A program made the translations under genes and the position numbers. Below are positions 40,396 to 53,100 of a DNA stretch of 64,000 bases, piece after piece. How positions within the stretch are numbered: the stretch's first letter is position 1; every line of letters starts with the position of its first letter. Source of the stretch: Parapristionchus giblindavisi (taxonomy: Eukaryota; Nematoda; Chromadorea; Rhabditida; Diplogasteridae); contig CALSFV010000008.1 in NCBI GenBank assembly GCA_943737045.1, positions 1,178,001-1,242,000 on the forward strand. The letters are read 5' to 3'. The notes under the pieces are model-generated. The model ran no database searches. It was not told the DNA's origin and saw only the letters and a program-made list of their open reading frames with translations.

Positions 40396-41360
40396 TCTGA
40401 AAACTTGTTTGGTGAACTCTCAACGGACCTCCGTAATTATTCAACCTGAGAACTCGCGTGAAGAATCTACGAATGAACTTCCGATAGTTCGGAGTTGTCG
40501 ACTGTAGTGCAACATTATGTGCGATAGAGTGTAATTGTATGCAATAATAGGCTACCAGACAGATCTCTGAAAAAAAGTGATATTCTTTTTTAACACAATT
40601 TTTTCATTTGTGTGCTACAATATGTAGAATTATTCTTATTATATTTATTATAATGATCTTTCACCAACCGAAAGGAATGCTTCCCGTAGCGAGAGCAAAA
40701 CCCAACGTCCACGTTGGAAGAACTATGAACATGATCGGAAGGACCAACTAAAACGTTTAAAAAAGTAGAATAATAATGAAATTGAGCAAAACACCTGTAT
40801 GAGAAGCACATATAGGGCTTGAGTCTTCATTTTGAAGGATCGAGCAGATTGTGAAATCTTAATGATTTGTTTTTAAAAAAATTCAAGATTGCATAAATTT
40901 TTTACAAAAAAATACGTAACTCTTTTGTATAATTCATATCTGATATGTGCAACAATAGGTATTAGAAATACGATCGCGAACGTTAGAACCTTAAAAAACA
41001 TAATATATCGCCAGAAAGGAATCTCAAAAAGGAAAGTTCACAGTTTGTTCACAAAATAGTTCTACGAATGAAGAACTCCTCCGTTTTTTCAGAACTCCCC
41101 TTTTAGAGTTTATAATGGGAAAAGATTGCAATTGAAAAGAAAGTTTCCTTATTTACCGACGTTATCGAAAAAAATGGGGAATTAGAGGTCTAACACCCTA
41201 TCACCAAAAGGGGGAAATGAATGTTTAATTCTCCATAGCTTACTGAAATTGATATCACGAAAACAGTCATCATTTCTTCAGCATCAAACATTACATAGAA
41301 TCCTCTTTCTTTGATCCAAGTGAGATTGTACGGATACTGAAAACTGACTCATCTAACAAG

Positions 41361-41646
41361 GGAATGCTATCGACTCGCCATGCAGTTATGGCTAGTGACA
41401 TCCTTGACGAGAACCGGCATGAAATTCTGACTGGATATCCGTCGAGTCTGCTTGCCACGAGCTTCTGGTATTCGAGAAAATCGATGACGAAAATCGCGTA
41501 CAAATCGCGTCTCTTTTTGAATTTTCGCGGCTTGTACACAGCTATCAATTCGGCAGACTCGACGGATATCCAATCAGAATTTCATGCCGGTTCTCGTCAA
41601 AGATGCCACTAGCCATAACTGCATGGCGAGTCCCTAGCATTCCCTT
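41361..41646. repeat. Inverted repeat at the 3' end of the receptor gene
   Basis: Arms of about 97 bp (41,361-41,459 and 41,551-41,646) are near-exact inverses, containing CGCCATGCAGTTATGGCTAG and its inverse. The spacer is 90 bp. The right arm lies just past the sequence that should hold the rest of the receptor gene. Confidence 0.85.
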
Positions 41647-41839
41647 GTAAAATCGGTTCAAAAATCGCGGAGAAATAATTGCTAGAGAGTGTGCAAAAAG
41701 TGTAGATTTTTAACAGAGCATAGTACATTTCTGTACGTATCTTTGCACAATGTCGAAAAGAGAGAGAAAATATATGACAACTAAACGAACAAAAAATCAA
41801 ACACATTTTAACAAATAAAGGACATTTTCCATCACTCAC

Positions 41840-43147
41840 CTCATCAATTCGTCGATCGGAGCCTTCGGTATCGTAGTCGATACATGCTAGGAGTAGACCC
41901 GGTATGCTGTAGTAAATGAACAACAAGACTTGCACGAGAAACACTGTTCGCTGCAATAAAAACATATTAAGAGAACTTTGAGAGTGATTGTATAGAAGTT
42001 AAATAAAGACACTGCGTCATCAATACTTACTACTATCACAGAGAAAACGAGACAGTTCGAGGTAAATTTAAATACGAAGACTATAAAAAAGTTGTTGACA
42101 AATCTAACCTAGAGACAAAAAAAAGATAAAATTGGCAAGTATCAATAATCTCGTAATTTTTAAAAATAAGTACTTGCCTTCTTCAATAAGAAGATGCTCG
42201 ATTTCGAGATGATATGTTGATGTCGATACATCAATATAATTGTTATACAGACTCCGATATGGGCAATCAGAATCACTGTAGCGGCCTAAAATGTTATTGC
42301 TAGTGCAAGTCCAGTGAAACAGTACGCCGGCATTACATTTGCACTACAAGTTAGGATCATCAATAGGTCATCTACATCAGTAGTAACACTCCTAATGTTC
42401 AGCAAACGATGTGCAAATAGTTCGTATATTATTCAAGCATGGATATCTATTCTCGATCGCTGTCCCTAAAGGCCTTTCCTTTATGAACTGAATAACCAAA
42501 TAAAAGTTATGTCAATAGTCACCATCATTATCTTATCGGACCTTACTATCGCAACAGAAACAAAATAATTGGGTTGACACTGGATAGTTTATTTCTTCAA
42601 AAATTGGCAACAAATCACTCCAATCCGTTTTTTAAAACTCCCGTTTTGCTGATCCTGAAAAATGTGCGCGAAAAATCGGATAAATGATCTAAAACGATCT
42701 TAACTATCAGCATAATTTTTATTTGCTCATTCAGTTCATTAAACCAAAAGCGGCATAGGTATTAAATTCGGCATGTCGCGAACTAGAGATCTAGCGTAAC
42801 TGTACTTACAAACATATACTGATATGGTACTTTGTATTGACACAAAATGCCGATGCAATAGAAGCCGGCTGCGGGGAACATCGGGAAAGCGATTAATAAA
42901 ACACCGAAGGTGAAATCCATCAACGTCATGAGAACCTGGTTAAAAAATTATTAGTTTCGAATGTGCCTGTTAATTGGCTTACCTGAATATACAATAGATA
43001 GTTGCGAAATGTTGCCTGATTTGGCGGAGTCTCTTTTAGTAGACAAATGAATGATATAATGTTCAGAATAGTCGATATGATGTATATGACATGGTCATAC
43101 CATACTAACACACATTGCAGTTCGAGTGAGATGTAGAACGAGTTCAT
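41840..43147 (-). CDS. Nematode serpentine chemoreceptor (Srh/Sri-like), N-terminal half only
   Basis: Exons in 5' to 3' order: 42,983-43,147, 42,810-42,935, 42,178-42,285, 42,031-42,108 and 41,840-41,950. All are multiples of three and join in phase 0. A CATTCAG acceptor ends 2 nt before the ATG. Visible features are a first membrane helix (VIYIISTILNIISFICLL), the block ETPPNQATFRNYLLYIQ followed by a second helix ending FPAAGFYCIGIL, a third helix ending ILMYRHQHI, and two further hydrophobic segments. The TP..M..YR.YLL..Q block and the RHQ motif are typical of the Str superfamily, closest to Srh/Sri. The third intron starts with GC (AAG|GCAAGTA), a GC-AG intron. After exon 5 (GSDRRIDE) no exon for the last helices was found down to 40,200, so only about 196 of the usual 320-340 residues are present. 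It is probably a truncated gene. Confidence 0.75.
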
Positions 43148-43797
43148 ATCTGAATGTTAGACTGTATACACGAACTGTCAAACCGACTAACAAAACATCA
43201 CTAGCGTATGATTTTTGGCAAACGTTTGCGACTTTACATTGGTCGGCAAATGGTATTCAAACCTTCACGGATGGATTTATATTGATGAAGCAGGTATGGA
43301 AAATCAATCTGTCACATCTATAGTGTGACAAACGTGCAGCGAAATATTAAAAATTGGAGGCAGTCCATGAAAAACACACACACAAAATGTAATGTACATA
43401 TGCAGAATTATACCGGTGTGGCTGTATGAGAAAAAACTGATATGGAAGGAAGACTACGACTACAGTTGGACGAGGAAATAATATATATACATAATATGAT
43501 AATAACGCGACTGTTGGCTACAAATGTCTACGATAGTATAAGACCGAATATTTATAGGCCTCTGGTACCTCTGCTTAGTGAAAAGTGTAACGTTTCTTTA
43601 TACCAGAAAGTCTAAGTTCTAGCTCCACCTACGCTGTTTACCTTCGCCTATGACAGAACAGATAACGACAGTTGGAGAAAAAAGTGAGACGATATGTAAG
43701 ATAATGAGTGTCTGATGAGTATCAGAGTATGATACACACAAATGATTATTTCTCGTAATACACTTTGCAACTTGTTGTACTCTGAGCCAAGCGGTGC

Positions 43798-43918
43798 TTA
43801 AAGACACCCAAGTTAATTTGAAACTCTCATAGTCAGCTCTGGTCACACTCTCTCGTAGGCAAAGAAGGCGAGAGAGCATTGCCAGAGTGCAGAGTAAAAA
43901 AACTGGATGTGACTTTAA
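43798..43918. mobile_element. Palindromic MITE, AGCGGAGAG family
   Basis: The left arm carries an extra CATAGT after ACTCT; otherwise it is complete, lying between the receptor gene and the large foldback. Confidence 0.7.
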
Positions 43919-44019
43919 ATGCGAACATATTCTCTGCTATCTCAATACGGTCAAGTAGATGAAAGGTAGAATGCAAGTGATGCACTCGTAAATTCTTGTT
44001 GAGCGTTCAGCTTAAATAC

Positions 44020-44180
44020 GGGCTTGATTCAGCTAACTATCTTTGTTTAAACCTGCAAAAGAGGAGGAAATGACGGGAACCGAACCACTAATCTTCCGCT
44101 AAGGGGAAGAAGTTTCACGATTCAATGACTGGTATTTTCTATTCCACGAGGCGAACGCTCTACTCTTCCCATTTAGGAAT
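44020..44180 (-). other. tRNA-like sequence, not a convincing gene
   Basis: On the minus strand a GAGCGTTCGCCTCG word resembling the 5' half of a tRNA anticodon arm precedes a B-box-like GGTTCGGTTCCCGTC by about 80 nt, with intervening sequence that does not pair as a tRNA. It may be a decayed tRNA or tRNA-derived element. Confidence 0.3.
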
Positions 44181-44650
44181 ATAAAGGTAAAAGGTAAAGG
44201 TACAACCCGTTATTCAAGGCACATGAAGTCCTCCGGGTGATCACTGGAAGGTCAGCGATAATTTTAAATATAAGCATCTCTCATCTAACCATACGGTTTG
44301 TTTAACTATATGTACGAGATCTTTTCGCTAAGTAAATGCGTAAGTAACGTATTCGCTAATTGTAAGCTTCTTTTAGCTCAGTGTACATTTCTAAGTGCAC
44401 TTGTTAAAGAGATACCCCAGGACTGACTATTATATAATGTCCGGTAAAATGGACTTGGATACTAACAGTCCCTAGTATACAATCGTCCCTATATCACTCA
44501 ATATCAAATATCGTTTTCTTTACACTTACACTGTACACTGTACAATAGCTGTGATTAGGTGTTTCATGACATTCTTCGTTTACCAATGATTCCAGAAATT
44601 TTAAAAAATTCAATTAATTTTAGCAAGCGATCATTAGAAACCAATGTATA

Positions 44651-46103
44651 CAGTACCGTGCAAAAGTCTGGCCCCAAAATTTGAATCGCTATAACTTTCT
44701 TCGTACTTGACCGACCGACCCTCGGTTTGTTTTATTAAATAGTGTAACCATTGAAGAAAATTTGTATGTTATTGATACCTACCTTCGATGATTAAATGAT
44801 TTCATCATTCTTGAAATGCCGAGGTGCGATCGTAAAAATAGGTTTATTCTCAGTTAGATTTTTTTTGTGAGTCCAATTTTTTTATGAGGAACGAACAACT
44901 ATCGGTGAACGTTTTAAGCCATTAATCACGTTGCTTGCACATCGCTACGAGGAATTAGCCAATTTCGCCTGACCCATCAAAATTTCGTAAAAATGTCATA
45001 ACTCAGTCTGTAGTTGAGCTACGGGCCTCAGATTCAACAAGTAGTATCACATGGTCATAGGGCACCACCATGCCAATTTCAGAAGGATTGCGCTTCTTGA
45101 AGAGAAAATTCGAAAAAAATCCCATACCATATTTTGGGCATACGGTATTTCCCAGCCGTTTTTTCTAAAAATCTAAAAATTTGGTATGATGTGCCCAAAC
45201 ATCTACCTAACACATCTACGAAGTGGCGAGATTAAAGGAATTCAATTAGGGTTTTGCCCATAAAAATACCTTTGACATTCAAAGTGGAATTTTGCGAGAA
45301 ACGAGACAGATAAAAAGGGTGGAATGTCCAATAGTGGAACTAAATTGAGGATACTTGTAGAAAATGTGCTTATTAAACACTTGTTTCAAAATCCGATGGA
45401 AATTGATATTAAATACTGGGTTATTGACCCGTAATAATTCTCCACAACTAACGAAATTAGGTTCCGTTCACTTTGAATGTCAATGGTATTTTTATGGGCA
45501 AAGCCCTAATTGAACTCCTTTAATCTCGCCACTTTGTAGATGTGATAGGTAGATGTTTGGGCACATCATACCAAATTTTTAAATTTTTAGAAAAACCGGC
45601 TGGGAAATACCATATGCCCAAAATATGGTATGGGATTTTTTTCGAATTTTCTCTTCAAGAAGCGCAATCCTTCTGAAATTGGCATGGTGGTGCCCTATGA
45701 CCATGTGATAATACTTGTTGAATCTGAGGCCCGTAGCTCAACTACAGACTGAGTTATGACATTTTTACGAAATTTTGATGGGTCAGGCGAAATTGGCTAA
45801 TTCCTCGGAGCGATGTGCAAGCAACGTGATTAATGGCTTAAAACGTTCACCGATAGTTGTTCGTTCCTCATAAAAAAATTGGACTCACAAAAAAATCTAA
45901 CTGAGAATAAACCTATTTTTACGATCGCACCTCGGCATTTCAAGAATGATGAAATCATTTAATCATCGAAGGTAGGTATCAATAACATACAAATTTTCTT
46001 CAATGGTTACACTATTTAATAAAACAAACCGAGGGTCGGTCGGTCAAGTACGAAGAAAGTTATAGCGATTCAAATTTTGGGGCCAGACTTTTGCACGGTA
46101 CTG
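44651..46103. mobile_element. Large Tc1/mariner-type foldback, arms of about 635 bp
   Basis: The ends CAGTACCGTGCAAAAGTCTG and inverse are flanked by TA on both sides. The left arm (44,651-45,287) and right arm (45,469-46,103) match almost base for base, leaving a unique centre of about 180 bp. No transposase frame is open. It is the longest near-perfect palindrome in the window. Confidence 0.93.
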
Positions 46104-46259
46104 TATGTTGCAACAACGGATGTCAGCACTGGGAAGAACGAGGAACATGGATAATGTTTAATATATATTTATCGCATCTTGGAGAAAAGAGACGAGGGAT
46201 TTTTTCATAAACAATTAAAATACATATTAAAACAAGAAGTAGCGACGATATAGGTGCAA

Positions 46260-47105
46260 TTACTGGATTGCAACCTTTATAGAATTACAAAACACTTGAG
46301 GAGAGATTGATGTGACAATAGTTCGATCTAAATTATTCCATTTTCGGACAACACGATTTGAGAAAAATGATAGATAGCGTGTACTAGATGAAGGGTTCAT
46401 ACAAATTCTAAGTTGATGACCTCGAGTAAAATTCAAAGTGTTGGAAAATATAAAGATGCTACGGGGGTCAATATCAATTAAATTATGAATGATCTTGAAC
46501 GTTACAGTAAGATCAATAATTTTTCTACGGGTTTCTAAAGTAGGGAGGTCCAAGGCTCGTAGACGATCCTCATACGAGGTGTACGGTAGACGACAGCGTT
46601 TACATACCAATCTGGAGTATCTGATAAGTACTGATTCAATTAGGGCATTCAAAGACGACGACATGGGGTTCCACACTTCAGAACAGTATTCGAGCAGTGG
46701 ACGGACATAAGTGCAAAATAGACGGGTATAGACAACTGGGCTTTTTGATGTGAAAGAACGAAGAATGTAGCAGGAGCGAGCTTTAGCCTTTTTCGCTATG
46801 TTGCTAATATGTTCAGTGAAATCCAAAGTATTTGAATATGTGACACCGAGATCTTTGATCTCAGTGATGAATTGAATCTAATGCAGTTTGCAAGGCGATA
46901 GGGTTATTGACAGAGAAGACTTTGAGATCATCTGCATAAATATAACATTGAACATTTTGGGGCAACACAGATGCAACGTCCGAAATATACAATGAGAAAA
47001 GGAGGGGGCCAAGACATGATCCTTGAGGGAATCCACTAATAACATTGAAAGGGTTAGACATTGTATCACCTACTATAACTGATTGGGTGCGATCGTGACT
47101 TATGA
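46260..47105 (-). pseudogene. Non-LTR retrotransposon (LINE) reverse transcriptase with internal deletion
   Basis: From 47,105 down, one frame reads the catalytic core: VISGFPQGSCLGPLLFSLYI followed by YIYADDLKVFS, the YADD active site. It ends at about 46,861 and the next frame (46,858 to 46,260) starts EIKDLGV and continues with TRLFCTYVRPLLEYCSEVW. The 60 or so residues that normally separate these blocks are missing and the frame changes, so it is inactive. The 5' part is absent. It begins immediately after the stop codon of the minus-strand gene at 47,114. Confidence 0.9.
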
Positions 47106-47113
47106 TCAACAAT

Positions 47114-50100
47114 TCAATTGTCAGGTCTATCATCATCATCTTCATCACTATCATCTTCAGTGTCCCTTGTTTCTTCCAGAAACTCCTCAACGACATTGCA
47201 CTCTGCGGTAGCTCCGTACAGTTTCTTCTCCCGCTCTTCGTACCTAATTATAAATATCACTATAACAATATTACTACGGGATTTAATTATTTACAGATCA
47301 AAGTTTATACAGCACGATCAGTTTGATCATTAAAACGACACCCCAAGCTAATTCGGAGCTCTGGCCACACTCTCTCACTTTCTTTGTCTGCGAGAGACCG
47401 TGGACAGAGCTGAGATTAGAATTAGCTTGGGGTGTACCTTTAAAAATGTCTTTGCTTACTTCTTTCCGAGTGAGCACAATTCGCACTCTCTCAAGTGTTC
47501 TTCAGTCTGCAAATGCTTATCCTCGGTCTTCTTCTCCTTAATAATATTGATAATATAATGTTTATCATTTCTGGAATCACCCACTTTCACCCCTACGCAC
47601 ATTCTTTAAAAATAAGATTGAATAAATGATATAAAATCATTTATTCAATCTTATTTTTAAAGAATGGGACCCACGAGTTTTTTCGTGACTAAACTGGCCA
47701 GGCAGAACTATAGATCACATCTTCCTGTACACAAAAACAATTTTCTCTAAAATTTTAGGTACCCCGGCATGTCGTAATCCGAGCATAAAGTTCATTGATC
47801 CCCCAGGGAAAGGCGCGAGTTTTTGAATTTGAAGGATAACTATAAAGAAAGTTGCAAACGGGAAGTCGCGGTTACAAGCGCTGGCTAGTAACCACTGAGC
47901 TACACGCTCTACGCGTTCAATCTCTCAAATCTAATGAAGAACATAATGCCGCTTCCTATGTCACACGTTCTTCTTGTCAATGTCGCACCCCAAATCTCGT
48001 GGGCCCCCTACTTTAATTGATACCGCTTCGCCTTGTTGTATATTGACTAGGGAATGGTTTATTTGATGGTTGAAATTACGGAGAGAGACCTACATAGCGA
48101 TAATAAGCATGGTCGAATTAGTAAGAATCAACTTTCAAAAACTGCCATTGATCCATTTTGAATTTTGACGAAAATCCCGGCGCATGTCCGCCGCACGATC
48201 AAACAACGAGCATTCACCCTTCCATTGGTGAAGGGTAAAAAATCATTTTCATATGCGGAAGGGTGCCTTCTCATTCCCAGCTAAGTTGTGGTATAGTGGT
48301 AAGTGCCCGTGGTCTTTACTTTTTGCACACGAGTTCGATTCCCCCGAGAATATTTTATGTCGGCCTAATAATTTAACAATGAACATTGATATTTCAATGG
48401 AAATCAAGTCCAAAATATCTATTTTTTTTGTTTTTGCAATTTTTTGCTTTCTTTTTTTATCTCTTCCTTCCTTGAATCTGTAGAAAAACGAATAATAGTA
48501 ACAACTTCATGGAATTAATAAAAAATATTAATGAAAATATAAAATTATGTGCTTATTTCAGGAATGTTATGTTAAATCCGACAACACCAACTTTGTTTGA
48601 ACCCAGAAGGTACATACTTTGCAAGTTGTAGAGTTGTAGCTTGATCGATCTCGCGCTTCCTGCCGTTTATTGATTTACTCTGGAGCGTGATGATTTAGCT
48701 TGATCTACACTGTTTTTAATTCTGTTTCAATGTGTGTCTCTGCAAAGGCCGTCTCTGTCTTTTTGGCCCAAAAGTTTGGGAATATTTTCGAGTCACCAGT
48801 CGACTCTTCATCCTTCACTCGTACTGAAAGGACGCTGGCGGCTACACTCTACCAGACATTACGAGATGCTGAAGCTACAGCTGTAGTTATCGAGGAGGAG
48901 GAAGTCGTGGATATGTTAGAATTAGAGAACGAATCGGATTGGAGTGATTTATGTTAATATTTTCTGTTAATTCCATGAAATTGTTACTATTATTCGCTTT
49001 TCTGCAGATTCACAACAAGGAAGAGATAAAAAAGAAAGCAAAAAAATTGCAAAAACAAAAAGAAAAAGATATTTTGGACTTGATTTCCATTGAAACATCA
49101 ATGTTCTTTGTTAAATTATTATGCCGACATAATAATTTCTCGGGGGAATCGAACTCGTGGGCAAAAAGTAAAGACCACGGGCACTTACCACTATACCACA
49201 ACTTAACTGGGAATGAGAAGGCACCCTTCCGCATATGAAAATGATTTATTACCCTTCACCAATGGAAGGGTGAATGATCGTTGTTTGATCGTGCGGCGGA
49301 CATGCGCCGGGAGTTTTGTGAAAATTCAAAATCGATCAATGGCAGTTTTTGAAAGTTGATTCTTACTAATTCGACCATGCTTATTATCGCTATGTAGGTC
49401 TCTCTCCGTAATTTTAACCATCAAAGAAACCATTCCCTAGTGAACGTATAAAAATCACATGCATGTGAAAAAAAAAATAACACATGTGTTATTTTTAGAA
49501 GAGACTTTCTTGTTTTGCATGGTTCAGAAACTATGCCGATCTCTTTATATATAAAATAGCGCGCGGCGAAGGTCAGCCGGGTAAGGTGAGAAGCAGCGGA
49601 GAGACAATCGAGAGGCGGGGCGAGATCTAGCCTTTGAGCGACCGTTCTTTAGAGCACAGTGTCATTTTCTTATGCAAGTATAATACATTTTATACGCATA
49701 ATACCATGGCGTCGATGTTCTTTAAATGATTGCATTCTTTATTCTTTATTTTTATTTTTTATATTATGCAATATGTTAGAATTAGATCAAGATTATAGAC
49801 AGTGAACCTTTCCAATCTTGACCATCGCTTTGACCTCATCCGCGTCAGTCCAGTTGAAGTACATCTATACAATAACATGTACACGTATTTATGAAAATAT
49901 TTTGCTTAGGCCATAATTTGGGAGAAACTGCTTATATTGTGCACAAACGTTTTCTACTTTCTTCAATAACCAGTTTGTTGAACATTCAAATAACAAAAAA
50001 TATAATAGTTTAAATATAACCTTATCATTATATCTCCTTCTCATCGGCTTTTCTTCTTTGACCGATCGTTTCTTGTCTTTTGACTTGTTTGGATTCTTTT

Positions 50101-53100
50101 TGGTACTTTTCTCTGATGTATTACGGCTCGCGATTGGTCTTGGATCCAGTTTCGGTTTGTCCTCTTTAGCGGTCTCTTTATCAACTTTCCATAACTTTGC
50201 GTTCTCTTCCTCTGGCGCCCCAGATAACCTTGAATTATTCTAATATAATATAAATAAATCACTCTGCTTTAACGATACGCACCAATCTAATTTCACTTTC
50301 AGTATTGGCAATACTCTCTCATTGATAAGGAAAGCGAGAGAGCGTGGCTAGAGCGGAGAGTTTCAAATTAGGTCAGGGACCCTGACTCAGGGTGTGCCTG
50401 TAAGGAAAGCCATATTCAAAATGATAGGCTTATGTGGCCTAAAAATAACCCAAAGTTTATTTTTAATTTCGTTTTGATTAAAAATCGTGCAAAATTGAAT
50501 ATATAACGAACCATCTATCATTTTCCCGCTTTGCTTGCTCTCTCATACTGGACCTCATATTCTCTCTGGCTTCTGAAACAACGAATGCATTTATTTAATT
50601 ATTATTTTTATTGATTTATTGATTGATTTATCTATTCCATCAAATACGTTTTCATAAAGAAACTACTGGCAAAGTGAAAGAAGGAGGTGGGTTTCTGTCG
50701 TACAGTCGCGCCGGAAAGTCAGTGCCAACTTTTTGTTTTTGCTATATTTTTTGAACCGAGCGTGGTATGGGGCCGCTCTCGCGAGTTCTTATGGGAAATT
50801 TATCGAGGAATCCAGGCCCTGATATTGCCGACTCATGAAAAATTCTCATTATTGCGTAATGATGACGCAATCGATGTCCACTTTTTTGAAAAATCATAAC
50901 TCCGAGGAAACATTTTTTCCAGCCTACCGTTCTTCTATAAGTTTGAGATCTACGCGTCGGCTACCCAGAAAATTGTTTTTAGGTTGCTGCGATTTTTTTC
51001 AACCGCAGCGGCCTTGCTGCAAAATGGCGGCTGCAAACTTAGATCTCAGCTCCAAGACATGCTAGAGACTCGTTCTTGGGATCAAAATGATCCTTATGAT
51101 GTCCCAAATAATCCCTAATAGTTTGGTTCTGATCGTACCACAATTGCCTTCAGTACACCAAAAAGTCACTTTTTCAGATGACCTCACTTTGAGGGCCTAC
51201 AATTATGAGAGTGATTTTTCTAAAAATGTGGTTCTTGTGCTAAAATATGCCAAATCCATCCCAGAAGCCATCCTCACACTTTGGTGAAAGCACCTTGCTT
51301 CGCATCTTCACGGCAAACGATAAGCGAGCATGCACCCGTTTCGGAGGCGCACGTCCAGGGGAGGGGAGGGGAGGGAGGGGCGCGCGCACTCACAGTGAGT
51401 GTGTGCGTGAAAGACTGATGTGGCACCGAGGGGCTGCAATATGGGTTCTCCTAAGCTTGCAGACGTATTCTATGATGGGTTCGGCACATTTTAGCACAAG
51501 AACCGAAATTTTAGAAAAATCACTGTCATAATTGCATGCCCTCAAAGTGAGGTCATCTGAAAAAAGTGACTTTTTGGAGTACTTTATTGTGGCCTAGTGA
51601 ATTTTTATAATTGAAAAGAATACATTTTACTACAAGAATTTTAAAAAAATTAGAAAAATCAGTAGGATACCAAAAAGTACACCAAAAAGTCACTTTTTTC
51701 AGATGACCTCACTTTGAGGGCATACAATTATGACAGCATGTCTTGGAGCTGAGATCTGAGTTTGCAGCCGCCATTTTGCAGCAAGGCCGCTGCGGTTGAA
51801 AAAATCGCAGCAACCTAAAAAAAAATTTCTGGGTAGCCGACGCGTAGATCTCAAACTTATAGAAGAACGGTAGGCTGGAAAATTTTTTTCCTCGGAGTTA
51901 TGATTTTTCAAAAAAGACTTCGATTGCGTCATCATTACGCAATAATGAGAAATTTTCATGAGTCGGCAATATCAGGGCCGGATTCCTCGATAAATTTCCC
52001 ATAAGAACTCGTGAGAGCGGCCCCATACCACGCTTGGTTCAAAAAATATAGCAAAAACAAAAAGTTGGCACTGACTTTCCGGCGCGACTGTATATGAGCG
52101 GTTTCATTTTTCCTTGTGATTTAGCGTTTCAAGGATACATTGGATTTCAACCGGAGAAGTGATCGTCAGTAACATAATATTATAAAATAATGTAATATCA
52201 TTTATAATAATAATTTGGTATAATCCATAATCAATCACCTCCATCCTTCATCAACTTCTTAATCCCTGTCAGTGGTGCTTCGTTTGTAGGCGGAGCATCA
52301 GCCTTTGCCGTCCTCTCCGCCACCTTCTGTTTACTCCGATCGATCTCCATTACCAAATCCCTGCAAAATTGAAACTACTCCATAAATCAATACCCTGACC
52401 AATAGCGACCATAAACTACCGTATCAATTGGGAGTCCCGTCTGGAATCCGTGATTGGTGCCGGATCCACTGGATGGTAGATCATGGGAGGGGAGTCGGGA
52501 GATATGGGCAGTACTACTGATTCGGCGATGGAAAGAGGGGAGGCGCGCGAACGACGGCGTCTGATTGTCAAAGATCTTTTCATTCATTATGTTTCACTTA
52601 AAGGGACTGAAACCTTAGTCAACCGTCTCTTCAACATTTTACTCTCCGCTCTGGCAACGCTCTCTCGTAGACAAAGAAAGTGAGAGAGTGTGACCAGAGC
52701 GGAGAGCTTCGAATTAGCTCATAGTCAGGGTGCTCCTTTAAAATAAATTTAACAAGAGAAGGCTGTGATGAGTATGGTCGGCTACACAATACCTCTTGCT
52801 TCTTTCAATAAAGGTGATTTTCACAGTAATCACTCACAATTCTGGGAATTCATGTATATTCTTCTTTTGGATGTTTTTTTTTTCCATTATGGTAATAAGC
52901 CTTATTTTTACTTGCACGCTTATGCTTCTCTATGTACACAGTGTGTATTTTAGAAAATCAATGAAATTTGCCCAACTACCTCTGCATTCCGCTGGGTCTC
53001 AGATCATCTTCCGAAAGAGTGACGCTAAGATCAAACGGCTGGCGTTTCTTCGTCTCAACCAATGGTGGACCCCGGGCGGTTGTCGCCGAAGACGCCGAGA

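Noticed and set aside
45000..45800. Possible genes in the 44,651-46,103 palindrome
   Set aside because: No frame is open beyond chance length, and both arms are non-coding inverse copies.
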